A DNA stretch of 64,000 nucleotides from Caryophanales bacterium UBA6985 (GCA_002450035.1 DJYF01000052.1:8609-72608); one strand, 5' to 3'; numbered from the stretch's first letter, positions 41,605-51,197 are shown. Translations and numbers: made by a program. The notes: a model not told the origin generated them from the letters alone.

Positions 41605-42393
41605 ATGAAAGATAGAATATTAGGAGCAGCAATATTAGTAGTTTTATTACTACCAGCATTTTTTATAGGTGGTTGGTTAATGAAAGCAGTAATTTCTTTA
41701 ATTGCTTGTGGTGCAATTTATGAGTTACTTAAAACTACAAATAAGAAAACTCCAATTATTATTTATATTCTAAGCATGATCTTAACTTTGATGATTATAC
41801 TTAAAGATAGCATTAGCTGTATAAGTCCTGAAGTATTTTCACCAACTACTTTCTTAATGCTTTCAGTTCTTGTTTTGCTTATACCATGTATATTCTTAAG
41901 AGAAAAAGGATATGGAGCAAATGATGCCCTAAAAGCATTTGGAAGTGTATTATTTATTGGTGTTGCTTTATCATCAATATCAAAACTATATGACATTAAT
42001 AAATATCAAGTATTATTTGTGGTATTAATTGCAGTTACTACAGATGTATTTGCTTTATTTGGAGGAATGCTTATTGGTAAAACTCCACTTACTAAGATTA
42101 GTCCTAAAAAGACAGTTGAAGGTAGTTGTGTAGGAACTATTATTTGCTTTATAGTATGTACTACTTACTATGTACTAGTAATTCATAGTTATAAATTAGG
42201 AGTAGCAATACCAATGGTAATAGCATTAAGTGTAGCTGGACAAATTGGAGATTTATTCTTTAGTTTAATTAAAAGAGAAAATAATATTAAAGATTATTCT
42301 CATCTTATTCCAGGACACGGAGGTATTCTTGATAGATTTGATAGTTTAATATTTATCTCTTTAGTTTATTCATTAATAATTAACATCATTTAG
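41605..42393 (+). CDS. cdsA: Phosphatidate cytidylyltransferase
   Basis: 262-residue polytopic enzyme making CDP-diacylglycerol from phosphatidate and CTP. About seven helices; the signature near the C-terminus, HLIPGHGGILDRFDSLIF, holds the Mg2+-binding Asp. KISPKKTVEGS is also typical. AGGAGG precedes the ATG. The cdsA-rseP pair is conserved in Firmicutes, usually after uppS, which is absent here. Confidence 0.95.
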   Translation: MKDRILGAAILVVLLLPAFFIGGWLMKAVISLIACGAIYELLKTTNKKTPIIIYILSMILTLMIILKDSISCISPEVFSPTTFLMLSVLVLLIPCIFLREKGYGANDALKAFGSVLFIGVALSSISKLYDINKYQVLFVVLIAVTTDVFALFGGMLIGKTPLTKISPKKTVEGSCVGTIICFIVCTTYYVLVIHSYKLGVAIPMVIALSVAGQIGDLFFSLIKRENNIKDYSHLIPGHGGILDRFDSLIFISLVYSLIINII

Positions 42394-42403
42394 GAGGGGT
42401 TAA

Positions 42404-43780
42404 ATGGCAACAAGAAAAAAGATGACAAAAGTTTCAAAAGAATTAGATAAAAAAATTGCTAAAGATATAAAAGAAGGAAATGGCTATAAAGGTTTAGATT
42501 TAAAGGAAGAAAAACCAAAAGAGAAAAAGGCCAAAGAAGAAAATGATGAAGTAACTTTTAAAAGCATTATAGAGTTAATTGTCATTGTTATAGCAGTAAT
42601 AGTTATTTTAATCTTCTTCCCTCATACAGTAATATGGAATATAATAGTTCTTCTACTTATGTTAAGTCTTTTAATTACAGTTCACGAATTTGGACACTTT
42701 ATAGTTGCTAAACTATTTGGTGTTCATGTATATGAATTTGCAATTGGAATGGGACCTAAAGTATTAAGTTTTAAAAGAAAAAATGATCCAACTGTTTATT
42801 CTCTAAGAGCACTTCCTATTGGAGGATTTAATCAATTAGCTGGTGAAGTAGGAGAAGATGATGATAGTCTTCCTAAAGATAAATTCATGTGTAATAAACC
42901 TAAATGGCAAAGAGTATTAATTCTTTGTGCAGGTGTTACAATGAACTTCCTTTTAGCACTTATCTTCTTATTCATGTTATCCTCGATTTGGGGTTCAGCA
43001 GAACAAAGAAGTATAGTTGCAGGAATTATTCCTGAAAGTGGTGCTGAGGTAGCTGGTATTACTAAAGGGGATAAAATTCTTAAACTAAATGGTCATGATG
43101 CATCTTCAGTTGATGCTCTAAACATTGCAGGATTACTTAAAAATAAAAATGACTATAATACTTATATAGTTGAACATAAAGATGGGAAAAGAGAAACTTA
43201 TAAAGTAGATATGTATGAGTTTGTAATATCAAATGATACAGGTTCAATTGTTGATAAGATAACAAAGGAAAACACTAAAGAGAACATTTTAAAGAATGCT
43301 TCTCTAAAAGAAGAAGATGTTACTGTATCTAAACTTGCTGGTCTTCAATTTGATAATACTCCTCATAAAGGATTTATTCATTCTCTTAAATATGCAGGAG
43401 TTAAGTTTGTTAATACAGTTAAAATAATGATTACTATCATAGTAAACTTAATAACTGGTAACTTAGGAATGGATGCTTTATCTGGACCAGTTGGTATGTA
43501 TACTGTAATAGATCAAGCAACTAACATAGGTTCTAAGTCATATGCATTCTATAATATGATTTACTTAACTGCTTATATATCTATTAACCTTGGAGTAATG
43601 AATATACTTCCATTCCCAGCATTTGATGGAGGTCAATTACTATTTGTAATATATGAAGCAATTACTCGTAAGAAAGGAAATGCTAATGTAGAAGGACTTA
43701 TAAATCTAATAGGATTTGTACTTATCTTCTCACTTATGATTTATATAACATTCAAGGATGTATTAAAATTAATAGGATAA
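42404..43780 (+). CDS. rseP: Site-2 zinc metalloprotease RseP/RasP with N-terminal extension
   Basis: 458-residue intramembrane M50 protease. Active site HEFGH at 94-98, a PDZ domain (about 195-260) and the second-site motif NILPFPAFDGG (about 395-405) are present. Normal RasP starts with the HExxH helix near residue 20; here a Lys/Glu-rich cytoplasmic segment (1-52) and an extra membrane helix (about 54-76) precede it. It cleaves anti-sigma factors or signal-peptide remnants within the membrane. AGGAGGGG lies before the ATG. Confidence 0.94.
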   Translation: MATRKKMTKVSKELDKKIAKDIKEGNGYKGLDLKEEKPKEKKAKEENDEVTFKSIIELIVIVIAVIVILIFFPHTVIWNIIVLLLMLSLLITVHEFGHFIVAKLFGVHVYEFAIGMGPKVLSFKRKNDPTVYSLRALPIGGFNQLAGEVGEDDDSLPKDKFMCNKPKWQRVLILCAGVTMNFLLALIFLFMLSSIWGSAEQRSIVAGIIPESGAEVAGITKGDKILKLNGHDASSVDALNIAGLLKNKNDYNTYIVEHKDGKRETYKVDMYEFVISNDTGSIVDKITKENTKENILKNASLKEEDVTVSKLAGLQFDNTPHKGFIHSLKYAGVKFVNTVKIMITIIVNLITGNLGMDALSGPVGMYTVIDQATNIGSKSYAFYNMIYLTAYISINLGVMNILPFPAFDGGQLLFVIYEAITRKKGNANVEGLINLIGFVLIFSLMIYITFKDVLKLIG

Positions 43781-43797
43781 TTTTTACATCCTTTTTT
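43754..43797 (+). terminator. Terminator of the ftsE-rseP operon
   Basis: Nine-base outer stem AAGGATGTA/TACATCCTT, an AT-rich inner stem and six T. Confidence 0.88.
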
Positions 43798-43863
43798 CTT
43801 TGCACTTGTTTTATTAAAATATATCTTATAGTATAATATTTAATAGAATAGGTGTGATATAAA

Positions 43864-44670
43864 ATGGATATAGTTTATATTCTATTAGGCGTTATTTTCG
43901 TTTTATTGCTTGTTCTTTTATTCGTTGTTCTAATAAGAATTAATAATAAAAAAATTAAAGGAGAACTTGAGTATATAAGTGAGAATTATGATATATCTCA
44001 ATTTAAAAATGATGCTCTTACAACAGATTCTCCTGATATATATAATTACAAATTAACCGCAGTTATGAAAGCCCAACAAAATAAAATTGCTGAACTTCAA
44101 AACCAAATAAATAAGCTTCAACAAAATGTAGAAAAAAGTGCTGAAGAGTTAGAAGCAGAAAGAGCAAAGGTAAGAGAAGCAGTAGAAAAAAATAATGCAC
44201 CTGTTGTTAATATTCCTCTTCCTGAAATGAAAGATGAAGAAATAGCTATTATAGATGATACTATTCCAACTGGTACAAATGAAAACCCAAGTGAAGTAAT
44301 AAAAATTCCAGGAGTAAATGTTCCAGAAGAAAAGATAGTTGATAATGGTGAAGAAATAGAAGTAGTTGGAAGTGAAGAGTTAAAAGAAGATGGAGAAGAA
44401 ATAGAAATACCTAATACTGCAATTGAGAAGGTAACTACTCCTACGAGTAACACTCAACCACCACTTAAGATTACAGAAGTAAAAGTAAATACAAATCCAA
44501 TTGGATATGCTAATGCTCAAGAAAAAGCATTTGCATCAATCACGGATGGTAATACTACAATTAATAGAGATATAAAATCTACTACTCCTGAACAAAAAAA
44601 TCTTTCATATAAAACAGAAGTACTAGATTTATCAGAAATAAAAGAGTTGATGAATAATGAAAAAAATTAA
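43864..44670 (+). CDS. Membrane-anchored coiled-coil protein, unknown
   Basis: 268 residues. An N-terminal membrane helix (about 4-25), a coiled coil (about 70-115, LQNQINKLQQNVEKS) and a long acidic, Pro/Thr-rich disordered tail with repeated EEIEV/GEEIEIP units. The plan resembles bitopic division or scaffold proteins but no family is recognised. It overlaps the next small gene by 14 bases. Confidence 0.65.
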   Translation: MDIVYILLGVIFVLLLVLLFVVLIRINNKKIKGELEYISENYDISQFKNDALTTDSPDIYNYKLTAVMKAQQNKIAELQNQINKLQQNVEKSAEELEAERAKVREAVEKNNAPVVNIPLPEMKDEEIAIIDDTIPTGTNENPSEVIKIPGVNVPEEKIVDNGEEIEVVGSEELKEDGEEIEIPNTAIEKVTTPTSNTQPPLKITEVKVNTNPIGYANAQEKAFASITDGNTTINRDIKSTTPEQKNLSYKTEVLDLSEIKELMNNEKN

Positions 44671-44839
44671 AGAATTTAATAAAGTATATTTAGAATATCC
44701 TGATGAAAAAGTATTAAAAGATGAAGAATTAAAAGAATTAATGGAACAAAAGAGACAACTTCAAGAAAAAAGAATAATGCTTACAAAAGAGGATATTTTA
44801 AGAAGATTAAATGAAGAAAAAAGGGTATATACAAGATAA
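44657..44839 (+). CDS. Small charged helical protein, unknown
   Basis: 60 residues, highly charged and probably all helical (ELKELMEQKRQLQEKR). It starts inside the previous gene behind GAGTTGAT and ends in a good terminator, so it is likely real and cotranslated with the coiled-coil protein. Confidence 0.6.
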   Translation: MKKIKEFNKVYLEYPDEKVLKDEELKELMEQKRQLQEKRIMLTKEDILRRLNEEKRVYTR

Positions 44840-44855
44840 TATAACCCTTTTTTTT
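44817..44855 (+). terminator. Intrinsic terminator
   Basis: Stem AAAAAAGGGTATAT / ATATAACCC+T run with one bulge. The stop codon is in the loop region. Confidence 0.88.
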
Positions 44856-44876
44856 ACCCCTAGGAGGATGTTTTTC

Positions 44877-44905
44877 TTCAATAAAAACGTTTTATATTGT
44901 ATAAT
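44877..44905 (+). promoter_or_regulatory. Promoter of parE
   Basis: TTCAAT (44877-44882), 17-base spacer, TATAAT (44900-44905), 18 bases before the ATG. Confidence 0.6.
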
Positions 44906-44922
44906 AGGTTAAGGTGATGAAA

Positions 44923-46857
44923 ATGGCAGTAAAAAAATATGATGCAGATTCGATTAAGATTCTTGAAGGACTAGAAGCAGTTCGTAAAAGACCTGGTATG
45001 TATATAGGTTCTACTGATAAAAGAGGACTTCATCACTTGGTTTGGGAAATAATTGATAATGGTATTGATGAAATTATAAATGGATATGGTAATACTATTA
45101 AAATTATTTTAAATAAAGATGGATCAATTACTATCGCTGATAATGGTCGTGGTGTTCCAATTGGAATGCACTCATCTGGTAAATCTACTCCTGAAGTAGT
45201 TTATACAGTACTACATGCAGGTGGTAAATTTGAAGAAGGAAACTATAAAGTTTCAGGTGGTCTTCATGGTGTAGGTGCATCTGTTGTTAATGCATTATCT
45301 GATTGGATGGATGTAATTATCTATAATGATGGTAAAATATCTGAAATTAAGTTTAAAAATGGTGGAGAAGTAGCAGAACCATTAAAGACAATTGGTGAAT
45401 CAAAGAAAACTGGTACAATTGTTACTTTCATGCCAAATTATGAAATATTCAAAAATTGTCAATTTTCTTTTTCCACTATATGCGAAAGAAATCAAGAAAG
45501 TGCATTCTTAAATCCTAATCTAACTATTGAACTTGAGAATAGAGTAAGTGATGAAGTACAAAAGGTAACTTATCACTATGAAAAAGGATTAGAAGCATTC
45601 GTAGAATATATGAATGAAGATAAAAATGTACTTGATAATATAATTAATATTCATGGAGAAAAAAGTAAGATCGTTGTTGATGTAGCTCTTCAATATACTG
45701 ACTCTTATAATGAATCAATTATCTCATTTGTTAACAATGTTAAAACAAGTGATGGTGGTTCACATGAAGTTGGTTTTAAATCAGGATTAACTAAAATATT
45801 CAATGATTATTGTAGAGAAAACAATATCTTAAAAGCTAAAGACTCTAACTTTGATGGAAGTGATGTAAGAGAAGGTCTAACTGCAGTAATTAACTTAAAA
45901 GTTCCTGAAGAACTATTACAATTTGAAGGACAAACTAAAGGTAAACTTGGTACACCTGAAGCGCGCGTTGCAGTAGAACAAATTGTCTATGATAATTTAA
46001 AGTTCTATCTACATGAACATAAGTCAGAAGCCATGGCTATATGTGATAAGATGACTAACTCTAAATTTGCAAGAGAAGCTGCAAGAAAAGCAAGAGAAGA
46101 AGCTAGACTTGGAAAGAGTAAGAAAATGAAACAAGCAAGTCTTTCTGATAAACTAACACCTCCTCAAGGACATAACTCAAAAATAAATGAATTATTCATT
46201 GTAGAAGGTACATCAGCAGGAGGATCAGCTAAACAAGGAAGAGATAGAAAATTCCAAGGAGTACTTCCTTTAAGAGGAAAGGTTCTTAATACTGAAAAAG
46301 CCAGTCTTGCAGATGCTTATAAGAATGAAGAACTTAATACGTTAATTCAATGTATAGGTGGAGGAGTAGGACAAGAATTTGACGTTAAAGACATTAAGTA
46401 TGATAAAGTAATTATCATGACAGATGCCGATGATGATGGATGTCATATTCAATGTTTATTATTAACATTCTTCTATCGTTTCATGAGACCTTTAATTGAA
46501 GAAGGACATTTATATATCGCAATGCCTCCTTTATATAAAGTAGATTTCCCGGGTAAAAAAGATGCTTCTGTATATTGTTATACTAATGAAGAATTAAAAG
46601 AAGTAACTGAAGGTAAAACAAACTATCAAGTACAACGTTACAAAGGACTTGGTGAAATGAATCCAGGACCATTAAGAGAAACAACAATGGATCCAAAGAC
46701 TCGTAATCTAATTCAAGTAACTATTACAGATGATATGCTTGCTGAAAAGAGAGTATCAGTACTAATGGGAGATAAAGTAGAACCAAGAAAAGCTTGGATT
46801 AACGAAAATGTAGACTTTACTCTTGAAGATGATTTCAAGAAAAAAAATAATGAATAG
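44923..46857 (+). CDS. parE: DNA topoisomerase IV subunit B
   Basis: 644-residue GHKL ATPase subunit. GMYIGSTDKRGLHHLVWEI, DNGRGVP, GGLHGVGASVVNALSDW and QRYKGLGEMNP identify a type IIA subunit, and the sequence follows Gram-positive ParE more closely than GyrB (ESAFLNPNLTI, FEGQTKGKLGTPEA). TOPRIM motifs: VEGTSAGGSAK (usually EGDSAGG) and TDADDDG. ATG 44923 is taken; 44917 is also possible. ParC would be expected next but xseA follows, so ParC must be elsewhere. Confidence 0.92.
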   Translation: MAVKKYDADSIKILEGLEAVRKRPGMYIGSTDKRGLHHLVWEIIDNGIDEIINGYGNTIKIILNKDGSITIADNGRGVPIGMHSSGKSTPEVVYTVLHAGGKFEEGNYKVSGGLHGVGASVVNALSDWMDVIIYNDGKISEIKFKNGGEVAEPLKTIGESKKTGTIVTFMPNYEIFKNCQFSFSTICERNQESAFLNPNLTIELENRVSDEVQKVTYHYEKGLEAFVEYMNEDKNVLDNIINIHGEKSKIVVDVALQYTDSYNESIISFVNNVKTSDGGSHEVGFKSGLTKIFNDYCRENNILKAKDSNFDGSDVREGLTAVINLKVPEELLQFEGQTKGKLGTPEARVAVEQIVYDNLKFYLHEHKSEAMAICDKMTNSKFAREAARKAREEARLGKSKKMKQASLSDKLTPPQGHNSKINELFIVEGTSAGGSAKQGRDRKFQGVLPLRGKVLNTEKASLADAYKNEELNTLIQCIGGGVGQEFDVKDIKYDKVIIMTDADDDGCHIQCLLLTFFYRFMRPLIEEGHLYIAMPPLYKVDFPGKKDASVYCYTNEELKEVTEGKTNYQVQRYKGLGEMNPGPLRETTMDPKTRNLIQVTITDDMLAEKRVSVLMGDKVEPRKAWINENVDFTLEDDFKKKNNE

Positions 46858-46882
46858 AAGTATTAAAAATACTTCTATTTTT
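46853..46882 (+). terminator. Terminator of parE
   Basis: Twelve-base stem 46853-46864 / 46868-46879, AAA loop, T run. The parE stop TAG lies in the 5' arm. Confidence 0.93.
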
Positions 46883-46960
46883 ATATACATTCGTACAAGT
46901 GTTTGATATAATTAAATAGTAATGAAAAATTAATTATGATATAATTTAGATGGTGATAAT

Positions 46961-48247
46961 ATGGATGAAGAAAAACATATAAAATATTATTCCGTTACTC
47001 AATATAATACATCTATTAAGAATTATTTAGATGGAATTCCACAATTAAATGATGTACATATCAAGGGTGAAATAAGTAACTGGAAAGGTGCTACAAGAGG
47101 ACACTTATATTTTACTTTAAAAGATGAAGAGTCTCGTATAAGTGCAGTTATGTTCTCGTCTTCTGCTTCTCACTTAGAGTTTACTCCTAAAGAAGGAGAT
47201 AAGGTTTTAGTAGATGGTAGAATTTCAGCTTATCCAACATCAGGAACATATCAAGTATATATAAATAAAATGGTTCTTGATGGAGAAGGAGATTTACTAA
47301 AAAAACTTGAAGAGTTAAAGAAAAAATTAGAAGCTGAAGGTTTATTTAAACAAGAACATAAAAAGCCAATTCCTAAGTTTCCTAAAAGAATTGGAGTTAT
47401 TACTTCTAGTAATGTAAATCAAGCAGCAGTGCATGATATTATTACAACAATTAATAGAAGATATCCAATATGTGAAGTAATATTATTTCCAGCCATGGTT
47501 CAAGGAGAACAAGCTAAGTTTGATATAGTTAAACAAATTGAAGAAGCAAATGATCCTAAGTATTGCCTTGATACATTAATAGTTGGAAGAGGTGGAGGTT
47601 CTATTGAAGACTTATGGGCATTTAATGAAGAAATAGTAGCTCGTGCAATATATAATTCAAATGTACCAATTATCTCAGCCGTAGGTCATGATATTGATTA
47701 CACAATTGCTGACTTTGTAGCAGACCTAAGAGCTGCAACACCAACAGCTGGTGCAGAACTTGCAGTTCCAAATCTTGCTGATGTAAAATCAATGCTAAAC
47801 CAATATCAAATAAGATCTAATAATGCAATTAGTACAAAAATAAGAAGACTTAAAGATATCTTAGAAAAGATAAAGAAGAGTTATGTATTACAAAATCCAC
47901 TTGCATCTTTTGAAATAAAAGAACAAAAATTAGATGAATTAATTAATAGATTAAATACAAATCTTATTAATAAAATTAATAATGCTAAGACTAGATATAA
48001 TACACTTATATCAAAAAGAATTGTTAAACATCCTGAAGAGATGTTTATAGCATATAAGAATCAAATGGAATTAATGATTAATAAACTTGAATTATTAAAT
48101 CCACTTAATGTCCTTAAGAAAGGTTACACAGTAACTGAAGTTAATGATAAACCGTTAAAATCAATTAAAGATGTTAAAGTAAATGATAAACTAAGAATCA
48201 AAGTTATTGATGGTGAAATAAATGCAAATGTAGAAGGAGTTAAATAA
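46961..48247 (+). CDS. xseA: Exodeoxyribonuclease VII large subunit
   Basis: 428 residues: N-terminal OB fold (about 10-105, VHIKGEISNWKGATRGHLYF), catalytic core with RIGVITSSNVNQAAVHDI, IVGRGGGSIEDLWAFNEE and AVGHDIDYTIADFVADLRAATPT, and a C-terminal coiled coil. Degrades single-stranded DNA to oligonucleotides in repair. TATAAT lies at 46940-46945 and GGTGAT before the ATG. One base separates it from xseB. Confidence 0.96.
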   Translation: MDEEKHIKYYSVTQYNTSIKNYLDGIPQLNDVHIKGEISNWKGATRGHLYFTLKDEESRISAVMFSSSASHLEFTPKEGDKVLVDGRISAYPTSGTYQVYINKMVLDGEGDLLKKLEELKKKLEAEGLFKQEHKKPIPKFPKRIGVITSSNVNQAAVHDIITTINRRYPICEVILFPAMVQGEQAKFDIVKQIEEANDPKYCLDTLIVGRGGGSIEDLWAFNEEIVARAIYNSNVPIISAVGHDIDYTIADFVADLRAATPTAGAELAVPNLADVKSMLNQYQIRSNNAISTKIRRLKDILEKIKKSYVLQNPLASFEIKEQKLDELINRLNTNLINKINNAKTRYNTLISKRIVKHPEEMFIAYKNQMELMINKLELLNPLNVLKKGYTVTEVNDKPLKSIKDVKVNDKLRIKVIDGEINANVEGVK

Positions 48248-48248
48248 G

Positions 48249-48467
48249 ATGGCAAAAGAAGAAAAAAAGTTTGAAGAATTAATGGAAGAAGTTGAAACTA
48301 TTGTTGAATCTTTAGAAAATGGAGATGTAGATTTAGAAGAATCTATAAAGAAATATACAGAAGCTATGAAGATAGTTAAAACTTGTTCAGAAAAACTTGA
48401 AAGTGCAACTGAAACAGTTAATAAAGTATTAACTGAAAATGGAACTTTAGAAAACTTAGAAGTATAA
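48249..48467 (+). CDS. xseB: Exodeoxyribonuclease VII small subunit
   Basis: 72 residues. KFEELMEEVETIVESLENGD and the DLEESIKKYTEAMK helix are the XseB pattern. Several copies bind XseA's coiled coil. Coupled to xseA. Confidence 0.95.
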   Translation: MAKEEKKFEELMEEVETIVESLENGDVDLEESIKKYTEAMKIVKTCSEKLESATETVNKVLTENGTLENLEV

Positions 48468-48493
48468 GAAATATTTTTAAAATATTTCTTTTT
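48466..48493 (+). terminator. Terminator of xseAB
   Basis: AAGAAATATTTT / AAAATATTTCTT palindrome with T run; starts within the stop codon. Confidence 0.85.
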
Positions 48494-48535
48494 ATTTTGA
48501 ATATTGTTATACTAGATATAAGGTAGGTGGATATA

Positions 48536-49195
48536 ATGAAGAAAAATAAAGTAACTGATGAAACTTTAAGAAAGATGGCATCATATATTATTATTGTTTC
48601 AGTAGTTTTTATATCTGTAATACTTTTATTTGTAATATATATGGAAGTAAGTTTAAAATCCCCACTTGATTATAAAGCTAACAATAGTATTGAAGATATA
48701 CTTATAAAAAATGAATTTAAAGAGTTAATAATAGGTGAGAGTCCTTTAAATCTAGAAGAGCTTTGTATAGAAGGATGTGCTTATAAGAAAGATGACTTTG
48801 GTAAGACTAATTACTATAAAATAAATCATGAAAACGGAGAGTATAAGTTATTTATAATTACTAATAGTGCAAGAGTAGATGAAATATTCCTAGGTAAGAG
48901 AATAACCAATCTTTCAGTTGGTTATTATAAAGATAATATAATATTTAAATATGTGTATAATGATGATGTAGATGAGTATGATGAAGTAATTCTTTATAAT
49001 GGAGTAAGTACCCAAGTAATTACATCTATGTATACAAATGAAATGGAAGTTACTGATGAAGGAATAATCTATTATCAATTTGCATGTTTAAATGAAGCAT
49101 ATACAAATACAATGAAACAAAAATATTTGTTAGTTCCATTTAATACTATTCCAACACTTATAGGTGAAGAAAAGATTAATTATTCAAAATGTTAA
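48536..49195 (+). CDS. Single-pass membrane protein, unknown
   Basis: 219 residues: one helix (about 15-38), then an outer domain with a close Cys pair (LCIEGCAYKK) and repeating beta-type segments (NIIFKYVYND, GIIYYQFACL), ending in Cys. ATG 48536 is chosen over GTG 48527, which is part of the GGTGG ribosome site. Not recognised. Confidence 0.62.
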   Translation: MKKNKVTDETLRKMASYIIIVSVVFISVILLFVIYMEVSLKSPLDYKANNSIEDILIKNEFKELIIGESPLNLEELCIEGCAYKKDDFGKTNYYKINHENGEYKLFIITNSARVDEIFLGKRITNLSVGYYKDNIIFKYVYNDDVDEYDEVILYNGVSTQVITSMYTNEMEVTDEGIIYYQFACLNEAYTNTMKQKYLLVPFNTIPTLIGEEKINYSKC

Positions 49196-49225
49196 AAAAA
49201 GTTGTCAAGTTTGACAACTTTTTTA
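49195..49225 (+). terminator. Intrinsic terminator
   Basis: Fourteen-base palindrome AAAAAAGTTGTCAA / TTGACAACTTTTTT immediately after the stop. Confidence 0.92.
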
Positions 49226-49298
49226 TTGTTTACTTTGATGTATATAATCAATAATGTTAAAATAGAAAATACAGGACTAATTAGGAAGGTGAATAAAT

Positions 49299-50012
49299 AT
49301 GACATACGTTAATGAGGTTGATTTTAGAGAACCTGTTAGAAGAAAATTAGAATTTTTTGGACTACATAATGAAACATACTTAGATGTTATATGTGATGGT
49401 ATGTTTGCAAAAATATTTAAAGATGCATTAGGTTCATATAGTATTCCATCTGATGATATAGTTTTAAGCAAATTGGATGGTGATTGTGCATTTAAGTATG
49501 AATTTAAAACAATCTATTCAGAAGATGAAAACAGTAATGTTATCGAAATTCTTTCAAATGCTGATGGAGGAGTTGCTCTTAGAGCAGATTTAGGTAATAC
49601 TCATTTTTATGCAATTGCAAAGAATAATACTTTAACTTTTGGAACACTTAAAGATGATCAATTTGTAGAATCAGTTGTTAACCTATCTGGTAATGATGTT
49701 AAATCAATTGAAGTAACTAGAAATAATCTAGATAATCAAGTTGTTCAAAATGCAACTGTCAAACCAATGGGTATAAAGTTAAAGGCAAATGAATATTATT
49801 CATATACACCTAAGAAACATGGTGATAAACCAGAAACAGTTGGAAGATTTATAAACAAATTTGATAGGTCTTCAAGACTCATGGCTGTTACAACTTCTAG
49901 AGAATTAAAAGAGAATGCACCTTTTATTCCAAATATAATTGAATCAACAGTTCAAGAGATGGATAAAGACCTTGCATTAGAAGAAGTTAAAAAAAGAAGA
50001 TTACATAAATAA
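49299..50012 (+). CDS. Cytoplasmic protein of unknown function next to the Hpt gene
   Basis: 237 residues, no membrane segment or signal. An N-terminal helical part (VDFREPVRRKLEFFGLHNE) and a central beta-rich part (VALRADLGNTHFYAIAK) are visible; the C-terminus is helical and basic (EEVKKRRLHK). Not recognised. Directly before the Hpt, response regulator and phosphoesterase genes, so perhaps part of that signalling set. Confidence 0.62.
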   Translation: MTYVNEVDFREPVRRKLEFFGLHNETYLDVICDGMFAKIFKDALGSYSIPSDDIVLSKLDGDCAFKYEFKTIYSEDENSNVIEILSNADGGVALRADLGNTHFYAIAKNNTLTFGTLKDDQFVESVVNLSGNDVKSIEVTRNNLDNQVVQNATVKPMGIKLKANEYYSYTPKKHGDKPETVGRFINKFDRSSRLMAVTTSRELKENAPFIPNIIESTVQEMDKDLALEEVKKRRLHK

Positions 50013-50026
50013 TGTAATCTTTTTTT
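49997..50026 (+). terminator. Intrinsic terminator
   Basis: Stem AGATTACAT / ATGTAATCT with T run; the stop codon is in the loop. Confidence 0.88.
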
Positions 50027-50098
50027 GTAAACACTTATTTTTTTTCTTGTTGTTAGTCAATAATAATCATATAATTAAAGTATGATAGGAGTGAATGT

Positions 50099-50455
50099 AT
50101 GGATACAAATATTTTAACTAGCAACGGAATAGATATTAATAAAGGATTAGAATTACTTGGAGATATGGATATGTATAATGATACTCTAAGAGATTTTATT
50201 ACTGAGTCAGAAACAAGAATACCTCAAATCCAAAATGCACTTGCAACTGGAGACATGGAAACATATGGTATTTTAACTCATGCTATGAAAAGTGATTCTA
50301 AATATCTAGGATTTGATAAATTAGCTGAATTATCATATAACCATGAAATGGCTGGTAAAGGTGGAGATGTTGCTTATGCTCAAACTAACAATCCAGAATT
50401 AATGGCTGAAGCTAATAGAATTATTACAGTTGTAAAACAATATTTAGGACTATAA
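50099..50455 (+). CDS. Histidine phosphotransfer (Hpt) protein
   Basis: 118-residue four-helix Hpt protein. The phospho-acceptor is His61 in LTHAMKSDSKYLGFDKLAE, which follows the Hpt pattern (A/T-H-x-L/M-K-x-x-x-x-x-x-G). Hpt proteins relay phosphate between a hybrid kinase's receiver and a response regulator. The regulator is 40 bases downstream; the likely kinase is the hybrid at 3-1922. Confidence 0.85.
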   Translation: MDTNILTSNGIDINKGLELLGDMDMYNDTLRDFITESETRIPQIQNALATGDMETYGILTHAMKSDSKYLGFDKLAELSYNHEMAGKGGDVAYAQTNNPELMAEANRIITVVKQYLGL

Positions 50456-50495
50456 TTAATCAGGGTGGTAATCATTATTTAACCGAGGTGATTAT

Positions 50496-51197
50496 ATGAA
50501 CATCAATGAAATTGTTAAAAATATACCAAATGCTATAGCAAAGTACTTTAAACATATTTATATAGTAAGTAAGAGTAGGAATGAATTCTATTCAATTGAT
50601 TACTCAGGTTCTAAAACAAAAGTAGAACCAAAGAAAAAATTCAAGGAAATAGAAAATGTTTTAAGTAATTATAATAAATCATGGGAGTCTATTGTTAATA
50701 CTAAAAAAGGTATTTATACATCAGATAAACATGGTGATGATCTTATTCTTATGGATGACTTAGGAGATTATAGAGTTTTATACTTAATTAATCTTATTCC
50801 TAAGAAAGAAACTAAGAAATATAAGATTATAGTTGCAGATGACTCAACTATTATTACTAAATTCTTATATAAATTATTTAAAGATCAATATGATGTATTA
50901 ATAGCTCATAATGGTAAAGATGCAATTAATCTTATTGAAGGAAATGATTTAAAAGATATAGCAGGATGCTTTATTGATTTAAACATGCCTATATCAACAG
51001 GATATGATGTACTTGATTATTTTAAGAAAAATAATCTATTTAAAACAATACCTGTTTCAATCATATCTGGTGAAGATGATGTAGACACTATATCTAAGAT
51101 TACTATTGAATATGATGTAGTAGATATGTTAAGAAAACCATTTGATCAAACAGCGGCTAGAGATTTAGTAACTAAAACAATTAATTTTAATAAATAG
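50496..51197 (+). CDS. Response regulator with C-terminal receiver domain
   Basis: 233 residues. The receiver domain is at the C-terminus (about 108-230): IIVADDST, phospho-acceptor Asp161 in FIDLNMP, IISGED and the RKPFD lysine. Residues 1-105 are an unrecognised N-terminal domain with no DNA-binding helix-turn-helix visible, so the output is probably protein-protein contact. AGGTGAT precedes the ATG. Confidence 0.87.
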   Translation: MNINEIVKNIPNAIAKYFKHIYIVSKSRNEFYSIDYSGSKTKVEPKKKFKEIENVLSNYNKSWESIVNTKKGIYTSDKHGDDLILMDDLGDYRVLYLINLIPKKETKKYKIIVADDSTIITKFLYKLFKDQYDVLIAHNGKDAINLIEGNDLKDIAGCFIDLNMPISTGYDVLDYFKKNNLFKTIPVSIISGEDDVDTISKITIEYDVVDMLRKPFDQTAARDLVTKTINFNK

